This document shows, in pieces, positions 54,727 through 64,000 of a stretch of DNA of 64,000 nucleotides (position 1 is its first letter; every line of letters begins with the position of its first letter). The notes beneath the pieces are model-generated. The model saw only the letters and a list, made by a program, of their open reading frames with translations, ran no database searches and had not been told where the DNA came from. The position numbers and the translations under genes are program-made. Source of the DNA: Neodontobutis hainanensis (taxonomy: Eukaryota > Chordata > Actinopteri > Gobiiformes > Odontobutidae); NCBI GenBank assembly GCA_024349245.1, contig JALDNG010000427.1, positions 94,605 through 158,604 of the forward strand, given 5' to 3'.

Positions 54727-57700
54727 TTAATTTGCTTTGTATTTATTTCTCTTTTTATTTAAACCTGAAAATCCACAGTTTTTATCTAGTTTGTATTCAC
54801 AGGCGTGTAATTTTTAATCTTACTCGATTGTACTAAATCGATCTTTTTTTATCTTCGTCAACGTTTTATTGAATCTATGTCGTGCGTCGTTGATTTTTAA
54901 TCATTTATCATACAGGATCCTCATGACTGTGTCTACTGTTCCCATATATGAATTTGATTTAGGTTGACAGTCTAGAATTTCCTCTTTAACACCTTTTGTT
55001 AAACATATGCAAGTTGTGTCCTAGACTTATGGACGCTTGATTGCATTAGTTTTTTCTGTTGATTTCATTATATTCGCTTAACTTTGGAATTATAGTTTCT
55101 ATGCTTCACTGCAAGGTTTATCCATATTTTCCACACTGCTTTGACGCGATTAGATAAAATCGATGGCTTAATTTTGAGCTATCCATGCTTTTATGTAATT
55201 ACCACAAGTTTCACACCGTTTTAAAAAATTTTATTTTTAATGGCGTTAAAATGTTCCAAAGAATGAATGAAACAGATCTTTGGATGCTTATCGAATTTCA
55301 AACTAAAATATCTGAAAAAACTATAAATAATCCAATGTTGGGAAAAGTCGCAAGATGTAACTAGGGAAATTCATACAATGCCAAATATCAATAACTACTC
55401 ACATATAAACACGACAAGATGTGCGTCTGCTTAAAAAACAAACATAATGGTGAAATCATTACATTTGATTCATAGTAGTTTACCTTATTTATCAAAAGGC
55501 TACCTAATTTGTTTCTTGTGTGAAGTTATTTAAAATACTCAATAAAATGGTATCTTCTGCACATATTTGAATGTATAAACTTTATCATCATTCTGCTGTA
55601 GGTTGAATCAGTTTGTGGTGCAAATGTGAAAATTGAACCCTTCAAAAAGAGATTATTTGACAAAATGGTTAGTTATTTAATTTATCACAACTAGAACTTA
55701 AATAAAATAAATTAATGATTAAATAGCTATCACACGTTCTCTGGTAAATTCATCCGTTTTCTAATGATGCATTAAATCATTTGAGGAACACAATTTAAAG
55801 GATCTTCTTAGGTATATTGGATTTCCATATTTTTATTTTAAGGGAAATTCCACAGATTACGTATTTTTCTTTTTTCATTCACTTACATTCTCTATACTCA
55901 TAATAAACTTATTTTTATGTTGTGATAATTTTAAAGTTACATGTTACAGAAAATTCCTCAAAGAACCCAAGTCTATTTTCATACAGTTATTTTTGTGTTA
56001 AGGCGAATAAGTATAAAACATGTGAGTTGATATTGTAGTCATTTTCCTGCTCTTCTAATCTAACACTTATTGTAAACCTAAATTAAGTTAATTTAACATT
56101 TATCAAAAACCTCCTAAACTATTTATTTTATGAGAAAAAGTACGTTATAGAGGTTTTTTATAAAAAGGGAAATTTCTTCATTTTAATTTTCAATGTGTGC
56201 ATGCGCGTATAATTTTCATAATAAACCTATTACCTTAACTCATCCAAATTATAAAATTACCATTGATTATAATGCATATAAGGTTTTAATAGAAAGAAGT
56301 TTATTTGTTTTGAAGCCTAGTGCAAATTATGAAAAACGTAATTTTCTTGTTTTAGATACATCCTTGATACGAGTAATAATTTTCATAAATCTTTAAAAAA
56401 TCTTTCTTTGTCTCGCGCATAATGATTTTATATTCGTGGTGGAATTGAGGTGAAATTATATTTTAAACTACATTAATTTTTGATTCTGCGTACTTTTATT
56501 TTTTCATTCTCGCTCAATTTATTCAAGGCAAGAATTTCTTATTTGTATCCTCCTATTTTATTGTTTCATAAAGATATGCAGAAAATGCATTTCATTCTCA
56601 TGTCTCAACGAAGTGTTTATTTTCATTAAAAGAAGTAATTTTATCATCAAGATTTTGTATTAATTAAATTATTAAGTTTTACTTAAGAATAACCTTGATT
56701 ATTGTTTAATTAATGTATAAATTAATTGTGCGTTGATGCCATGTAGAATTTTGAATAAGTAAAATTCGAACAAAAGTTCTGAATCAACTACTTTTTGAAA
56801 TTTATAAGTTTGAAAAACTCATTTGATTCCTGTATATTCTATAAAAAACGAATCGAGGGCTATAATAAGGTTTACCAAGAACAAATATGGGGAAATTTCT
56901 CTCGTTCAAACTCGCGTACCTTCTTAGAGTCACGTATAAAATGGTTATCGTATTTTTATTCTCTATATATTAACGCACAACTAATATAAAAAATTTTCGA
57001 ATACTCTTTACAACGCAAACTCAAGAATTCTTAAATGTTTCACATTTTACCTCAGAACAACTACATTGATGAAACATGTAAATTTATTCATCATAAATAG
57101 AAGTTGCGAATCCAAATGCTCGCTAAGGAAAATAATTATGGGAAAATCTATATGAACGAAATAAACATGATTATTGGCCTTTTGATTCTATTAATTAACG
57201 CAATTTTTAATAAAATGGCTATGTGATAATCAGAGATAACTTAATGATGTTTCATACTCAATGGTGTTTCCAGTAGTTGATAATTTTCTCATAAACAAAC
57301 ATATTTTCACGTATTAACGAGATAATCAAAAACGTCGATAATTAAAAAAAATTAATAACGCATAACTTCAATACTTTTTTCAGATATATTTTTAATATAA
57401 TGTCAACAATCTGATAATAATGAATGCGACAAATATCACAATAGTTTTAGAATCTGATTAATTAATGATGTTGTGCGCATATCTCGCTCATGCGTGACAT
57501 AGCCCGTTATTAATAAAATTTCCTGGATATTTGTTCTAAACTTAATTCTAAATTTTTATATGGTTAAATTTATTTATTTTTGGAGTTTTATATTGGAAAT
57601 TTTATGTTCACATAGGTTGTAAAATTTTATTAAAGTCCTTAGGTTCATATCTACTACTCTAGATTAAGTTGAGGCATTTTCAAAAATTGTTAAATTTCAT

Positions 57701-59442
57701 CCCTCTTTTAATTTGTTAGGAAGTACCTACCCCCTCCCATAACATTCTTTGCTTTGGTAGATATTTTTGTAATCTTACTACTTAGGAGTTGTTCAGTGAG
57801 TTAAATTTTAATTATACCACTCTATTCCAGTTTAATTGATCAAAATATAAAAATAAGCTCGTGTCCGACCCTACTTATGTCAAAAGTGGAATAAAAATTC
57901 ACCTATGACTAAAATGAGTATATAAAATTATACTTCGATCACTTTGAAAAGGTTTTGACTCATTTATCTGCACTACTGAACAAATAAAATTACATAGTCT
58001 ATCTAAGCTATTAAAAATTTTTATCGAGTAAACAAGAGTACCCACCATGAATGGTCTAATCCCAGACATTTATTAAAATGATTTTTAAAATTAAAAAAAA
58101 AATATTTTCAAGATAAAAAACGAATTAAACTATTCTAATTTCAATATGCACACGAAAATGAAGTAAATGATTTATCATCCATAGAATACTTTTTATCAGA
58201 TGGTTACTGAAGGATAAAAACACGATTTTTTTATTTAAGGATTTACATAAGTTATCACGTTAAGCAGTTGCGCATAATATGCAAAGTTGACGCAGGCGCG
58301 CTTTAAGTTATCTTAACTTCCTCAAATGTGACTCAGTTCATTGTTTTATAATCACAAGCATCGATAGATCTCGGATAAACCTGGTAGAAGGCGTTAAATT
58401 AATGTCTCATAGTCTTAAAATGCCGCAAAAGTTATCAGAATTAATGCACCGGTACCCAAATTGTCATTAATGTCGGTTATAAAATCTTCAGAAGAAATAT
58501 CTGCCTGGTTAGATCTAGGGTGCTATTGTTAGAGACAGAATTCTCAATGTTAGATTCAGCTTAATGTGTAAAGGAGTTTTATTGTTCAGGGTGGGAAATA
58601 CTTGTAAGGAATAGGTGAGACTGGCGATGTCTCGCTCAAAATTCATATTTATAATATCATAATTTTGGTTCGTTTGTAAACTAATAATAAAAACCTGATT
58701 TTTTATTAATGGTTAAACGACCTTAAGTATTTGAACCTATTCGTGTATTCATAAATGATAAAATGAGCCAAGGTTAGAATTAGTAATAGAAACAAAGCTA
58801 CTCTTCACATAAAATGGCACTAAGATTGTTTTCCTTTTCTTTTCAAAAAAATTAGATTGCGCAGATTAAAAAAAATCAGCGTGACTAAAAGAGCAAACGA
58901 TTGGATTAAAAAGAATCAAGCGTTAAGACCAGTTTCTGATCTCTGAAAAGATAAAAATTAAAAACGATAACATAATTTATGAAGCAGATTTAAAATTTCG
59001 GGGATTATTGTTAATTTTTATGTGATAAACATTTCGTGATTAATTTTAATAAGCACGCGCATTTGTGTTGATAATTTTTAACTCCATTTTTGATAATCTC
59101 TGTCGCACAAAGATATTCAGTTGTATTCGACCCACTTGTTTTGATGTAACTTATTGAGATTTTTCTCACTCGTTCTATTCGCTCTCAATGAGTCTAGTCA
59201 GATTGATAAAAAGCAAGTAAAAAATTACTCCAGAATGAATTTATCATACGAAGAGTTACAGTTAAAAAAATCCAAATAGCTAGAAATGTCAATTTTCGGT
59301 CAATTGATTGTCTGTCTGCATTTTTTGAGGTGCAATTAAGCGCTAATTTGTGAAAGATTGGATAAGCGGCGAAGATAAAATGGGCTTAATCGTTCATTTT
59401 TCGTCTAGTGATAACGAACCTCTGTAGTTGCAAACAATTTAA
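54727..59442. other. Spacer between the two Ral-like genes
   Basis: No complete gene seen. An ATG frame of 67 codons at 56193-56396 overlaps a GCATGCGCGT site (56199-56208) and is otherwise featureless. A 64-codon + frame at 56795-56989 begins with TTG. On the - strand between 58330 and 58660 protein-like pieces in changing frames (MNFERDIASLTYSLQVF at about 58605-58655, then SSEDFITDINDNLGTGALIL near 58440-58500) suggest a decayed or multi-exon gene I cannot identify. A GCGCGC-rich spot is at about 58292-58302. Confidence 0.35.
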
Positions 59443-60084
59443 ATGACGGAGACCCCAACGAGCATCAAGGTGGCATTACTTGGAAAAGGAGGGGTAGGAA
59501 AAACCTGTCTGGCCATCATGTATACGCATGACGAAGTAAAAAATTACGATGAATCCAGTTTTTAGAAATGTACGACCCGACAAATTTTGAGACATATACG
59601 AAAGAAATTTTGGTTGACTGGAAAAAAGTCAAATTTTACATATTCGACACTGCCGGCCAAGAGACAAACTCGTATATTATCGACGGTCACATCAAAAATT
59701 CGGAGTTTTTCATACTGGTTTTCGCTCTTGATGATCACGAATCGTTCAAGCATTGTTTCGAGTTGCGGGATAATATCCAGCGAGTGAAGCACCAGGAATT
59801 CCCACTGATTGTGTTAGTGGGAAACAAGTTAGACGTCGTTGAAGCGAACCCGGAGAAACGGCGTGTTCAGAGGTCAGAGGCAGAGGAAACTGCTATTAAA
59901 TGGAAGGTAATCCAATTTACATTAATAGGCCAAATATCTTGAAATGTCTGCAAAGTCAAAACCTGCTGTTAATGATCTCTTTAAATTGAGCGCCGACACT
60001 GCATATACCAAATCGAGTCCAGATAATCAACTTCCAAACTCTCACAAAAAAAGCTCTAAAAAGCGAAGATGTTCAATTTTATAA
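59443..60084 (+). CDS. Ral-like small GTPase B, diverged paralogue (3 exons)
   Basis: Second Ral-family-like GTPase. Exons 59443-59535, 59559-59906 and 59929-60084 give 198 residues; introns are 23 and 22 nt at exactly the same protein positions as in the gene at 54079. P-loop GKGGVGKT at 14-21; switch I MYDPTNFETYTKE (Thr39 kept, Ral-type K-A-D replaced by N-F-E); DTAGQE at 61-66 with catalytic Gln; NKLD at 120-123; EMSAK at 152-156. Tail is basic (KKSSKKRRC) with CAAX box CSIL, so geranylgeranylation is expected. Switch II is unusual (ETNSYIIDGHI), lacking the Tyr and Arg of typical Ras/Ral switch II. Nucleotide binding and hydrolysis residues are intact, but effector and regulator specificity has probably changed. 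Compared with gene A, the start of the protein is three residues shorter before the P-loop. Confidence 0.93.
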
Positions 60085-62923
60085 AAACGTACCAAATGTA
60101 TTCCCATTTAATTATGAGCATATAGTGTATTTTATACAGTATTTTCTACTTAAGAGCATGTCCATACGTGTTGTTTTAGTCCTTTAATTGTCAATTTATT
60201 CCAATAATATTTGAATTTCCAAAAATTTATTTGACAATTTTTTCACGATTTAGTTTTTACGCTTCCAGACAATCTTTAGAGATTCTTTAATTTCTTATCA
60301 TTATTTTATGATAAATTCAATTCATTATAAGGACCTAAATGCATTTAGTAATACTTGTAAAAGGAGAGGAAATATTAAAAAAATATTCTCCAAGTATAAT
60401 AATGTGTTTAAACTTTGATCGATAATTCTGAAATAAAATATCTGGCGGTATATTTTTTTATTTTTGTTTAACTCGGAATTGGTGCACTGGTTCGTGCTAC
60501 TTCCATTTCATAAAAATTTTATGAAGCTGTATCATAGTTGTTGCAGGTTTTTTGATAATTTTCAAATTCATACCAGTGAAAGTTGCATATTCAGAGAATT
60601 CTGTACTTTGAGCTATTTTAAATCATCGTGTCGTTTAGAGCAGTTTTAAAATTAAAATATGGCATGCGTCATCTAAGTTAAGACAAAACAAAATGTTGAG
60701 GTTCTGATCTGTTACTTCTATAAAACAGGATTCGGCTTCATTCAGATTGTCGAAAGTGGTTAACTTATTATGTGTCCACACCTCTTTTGTCCATCCCATC
60801 AATATTTTTACCAAAATAGAGGGATTTGACAAAATTCCCGCGTACCTTAACTTTGATATTCACACGATTTTTTCAGGGTTATATCTAGTATTATACCTAC
60901 TCCATAAGAATTCATAAATTTTTAAAAATTACATCTAAAATCCAGCCAACTAAACACAAATTATCTGTGTTTTCCTTTCAAATGAAAAATTTGATTCGAA
61001 AAGCTATTTGACTTATTTCAGTCAATCTATATAAATTTAAGATTTTTTTAAGTCATCACAAATATATGCAAGTTCGATTTTCTCTGGTTGGATTTAGCTT
61101 AGATATACCTACTTGTAAATCAAATTTATTAAAAATGAATAGAATAATGATTTGATAACTTCCCTCTTCTTGTAGAAGTAATTCTGAGTGTCAAATAACG
61201 ATACGCGTGATCACGTTGTTTATCAACACTCAAAATTATTGATCTCAATCTAAAAATAAATTAAAAATTTGTATTTCTTTAATAAAAGACACTAAGCATG
61301 AACACTGTTCCTCTTTGTTTATTAACTGATAATTAATCTAAAATAACATTTTTGTTTAAATGAATAAAAACTAGGAAACATGATAAAATCACAACATTCC
61401 CGCCGTAAGTTAATGAAAGTTTTTCATTATGAATGAATCAAACGTACGTCGAGGCAATAAAGCTAGTGAACACACATAAGTGTCCTTGTAAGGGCTTGAT
61501 CCTTTAAAATTTAGAATACATATTCTAAATGAGGTTGACCTCAAAGTAAAGAAATGATTTACAATAAATTGAACGTGTTCCTTAAAGGTTCAGCCTATAA
61601 TCTTTATATCGTACAGATTTAACTTCCTAACCCTTGAAGATGAAGTAATTTTCCTTTTCTCTGAGTAAAAATGGCGGTAAAAATGAATGTGTTTAATTAT
61701 ATCAATCTACTTTTCTGAACGATACGCTTGTTATGCTAAGGTTCTCGTTCAACATAGATGAATCATTATTTATTGGTATGGTAAAAAAGAGTTATTTTAA
61801 TATTTTCCACATTAAAACTTCAGAATGGTCATGGACATAGATTCTCCAGCACGAAAACAACCAAGTATTTTTGATGAGAACTCTTTCAACTGCCTCTCAA
61901 TCATCTATCAGTATAATCTTTATTTCAATTGATGTAAATTGTAAGTTTTATCAATGTTTTCGGATAACTATATGACGTATACTTCTTATATTTTTGAAAA
62001 CTTCTGATAAATTCTGATTCCAACATATTTTCGTAGGAATTCGGTTGAATTTTGCCGTGAGGGACTAATAGTGATAAATTCAATTTTAATAATCTTTCTG
62101 TTGATGAGTAAACTTGTAATATTTAAAAAATTAATTTGGATTAAATTAGAAATTTTTTGATAAATGAAAACATTATTTTTTTCATTTTTTTGTTTTGGGA
62201 CAGTGGAGAGATTTCAAAGTGTAAAACCTTACAACTAGCATCTTATGAGAAAATAAAATTTATAAATGATGCGTTTTCATCAATTTCATTCATGATACAG
62301 TCGGGCCTTATTAAAATATCGAATATGTTGAGGATCCATCAATTATTTGTACTTTTAAAACTTATTAGACATCAAAAACAATCACGGAAACAAGATGTTT
62401 ATTGCATTCTGCATGTTACATCCTTTCTTATCTGACATTAGAGTCTGAAAAAAGCCTTAAGTTAAAAACAAAGGTGGCGATCTATTTTTAATTAGCTAAA
62501 GATTCTTTCATAACCAATATATTCTTGCATGTAAAACAAATATATTTTTATCAATCAATATTAAACCTACACAAATTTGACCATTATCATTTTAAAATAT
62601 AATGATATGTTCTGTGGCCTTAAAAATTCTTAAATTTGATTATTGTTTGATTTTTTCATATAAAAATAGAAAAATAAATATGAGTTTTATTGTGACCGTT
62701 TTTAGTCAAATAAATTCAGAAATAATAAGCCAATAAATCTTAAAATTAGCCCAGCTATTCAAAAACATCTTAAAATTAATTAAATCACATATTTGAGTGA
62801 AGTTTAAAACAAATTTCTTTGTTTGAACTTTATCAAGAATATTTCGATTTTTATTTTACTGTTTACTGTTCTATACGGTTCTATTTATAAGCAAATTTTT
62901 AAAATAACGAATGCGCATATCAT
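60085..62923. other. Intergenic stretch
   Basis: No gene assigned. Between 60460 and 60850 both strands carry open frames of about 61-65 codons (+ 60464-60649, - 60635-60832), both starting at TTG, and neither is recognisable. Around 61824-61934 a + frame from ATG (MVMDIDSPARKQPSIFDENS) runs 36 codons. A 92-codon + frame at 62157-62435 starts with TTG. A short inverted repeat, TTTAGAAT/ATTCTAAA, lies at about 61510-61530. Confidence 0.35.
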
Positions 62924-63091
62924 TTAATCTTCTGAAAGCTCAGGGGACTCGTTTAGGCATTTTATTGAGCTTCTTTCAGGGGAAATCATTCTAAACAAAC
63001 TAAATTCAACTGTAGGCGTGTTTTCACTCATGAAAAGACTTACCTCGTCCTTCTCAATTCCGAATAACTGAAACTTCACAGGATTGCTCAT
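62924..63091 (-). CDS. Orphan small ORF, 55 residues, non-AT-biased codons
   Basis: I do not recognise this protein. It starts MSNPVKFQLFGIEKDEVSLF and ends SPELSED before TAA. It is acidic overall, has one Cys and no signal peptide or membrane segment. What makes it look real is codon use: GAG, CTG-type third positions, CCT, AGC, TCC and GTG appear often in a setting where chance frames are dominated by AAA, TTT, ATT and AAT. Residue mix is also balanced. A GTAAGT inside (after KDE) resembles a splice donor, so it could instead be a first exon, but the frame stays open and protein-like across it. No neighbour within 2.5 kb suggests a role. Confidence 0.42.
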   Translation of the reverse strand: MSNPVKFQLFGIEKDEVSLFMSENTPTVEFSLFRMISPERSSIKCLNESPELSED

Positions 63092-64000
63092 TTCATACCT
63101 TTTGAATTGTCTTCATTACGGCATCTCAAACCTCGATAACAAATTTATCATTCTTGATAACTCTTTTAGTTTGACAAATAAATGATATAGCTTTATTTGT
63201 TGTTACGATTTTCTGACAGTATTAACTTTTTACAATTGTTTTTAAATGTATAAATTCAGCTAATTTTTGGTGTTTTGGTTCATAAAATTGTCGATATTTA
63301 AAGTTATATTCGAAAATATTTTTTGATGAACTAAATTACTCACTTGACCGACAATGTTGAGCTTTCACAACTCTTATGAGAATACAAATAACTTTATAAA
63401 TAACAAAATAAGAATAGATTATGCAACATGATTCTTGAAATTAATGTAGTTGATGGTTAAAAGAAAAAATTTACCTTGTTGAGGTTAAAAATTTTTTAAA
63501 TTAAACTTCCTTTTCTTTTATTACATTCAGAAACTTGAAAAATATGATACTTAATATTTAATATCTTATTTAACCTTCTAACTTAACATAAGTTTAAATA
63601 GCTAATATAACATCGTTCTGATATATCTCTAAAATTGAATGAATATGTTATAGATTTAGTATTTAATCAAAGAAAGAAATTTCTTGATTTTAATTTGATT
63701 ATCTCGCTCAACCCATCGGCACATTTGTATAATGGCTTTATAAATATGTTATATTCCTCCTTTTAAATATTATTCTCCAGTTTTGTCATTGAAGAAAATT
63801 AAAAAATCAATTTTTTTTCAAACCTGCATTGTAAAATAAACGAACCAAGTTAGCTTTCAGCATTTTCACTTAAGGGTGAAGAGTTAACATAAGGTCGAAA
63901 AGATAAATCGAAAAAGATCACTTGATAATTTAAATCTTTTCATAAATTGATAATTTTTAATCATTCCTGTTTAAAAGCATAATTAATATTGTATCAGTGT
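63092..64000. other. AT-rich end of window
   Basis: Nothing supportable seen on either strand. This side would hold the promoter of the orphan ORF at 62924-63091, but no element stands out. Confidence 0.4.

Noticed and set aside
1..64000. tRNA, rRNA and CRISPR searches
   Set aside because: No T-loop GTTCRANNC with matching acceptor stem was found, no rRNA-like block was seen, and no regularly spaced repeats occur.

Overview
The window is very AT-rich eukaryotic (animal) DNA. It is mostly non-coding or decayed sequence with a few real genes. Four conserved genes can be rebuilt exon by exon. NUDC (nuclear distribution C) lies at 22840-26645, an ASCC1 orthologue (KH-like plus 2H/AKAP7-type domain) at 45280-48839, and two Ral-like small GTPases at 54079-54726 and 59443-60084. 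All are on the + strand. Their introns are almost all 21-24 nt long, GT...AG, and are supported by restored reading frame and continuous homology on both sides. The tiny introns, the bilaterian gene content and the large AT-rich gene-poor spacers best fit a dicyemid (mesozoan) genome. This is an inference from what is known of dicyemid introns (mean about 26 nt), not a database result.

Layout: 1-2750 shows no gene. 2760-6790 is a badly decayed Ty3/gypsy retroelement on the + strand. 6800-12000 is AT-rich, with at most a weak LINE-like ORF1 trace near 7.4-7.6 kb. 12010-15760 is a second decayed Ty3/gypsy element on the - strand. 15.8-22.8 kb holds only short protein-like scraps. 22.8-26.65 kb is NUDC, with ten short introns (one only 16 nt) and one 2.75 kb intron. 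26.65-45.28 kb is a very AT-rich spacer with one small two-exon gene for a predicted secreted cysteine-containing peptide on the - strand (35692-35918). 45.28-48.84 kb is ASCC1, also with one long unresolved gap among 21-23 nt introns. 48.84-54.08 kb holds unassigned coding-like scraps. 54.08-60.08 kb holds the two Ral-like paralogues. 62924-63091 is a 55-residue orphan ORF on the - strand.

The conserved genes belong to housekeeping cell biology: NUDC in dynein/HSP90 co-chaperoning, ASCC1 in ASCC-linked RNA and DNA-alkylation repair processes, and Ral-type GTPases in exocytosis and vesicle signalling. Apart from the adjacent GTPase pair, nothing suggests the genes are functionally grouped. 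The main novelty is the intron architecture: a 16-nt intron candidate, a sharp split between about 22-nt and multi-kilobase introns, a duplicated Ral pair keeping both intron positions, and several lineage-specific small ORFs.
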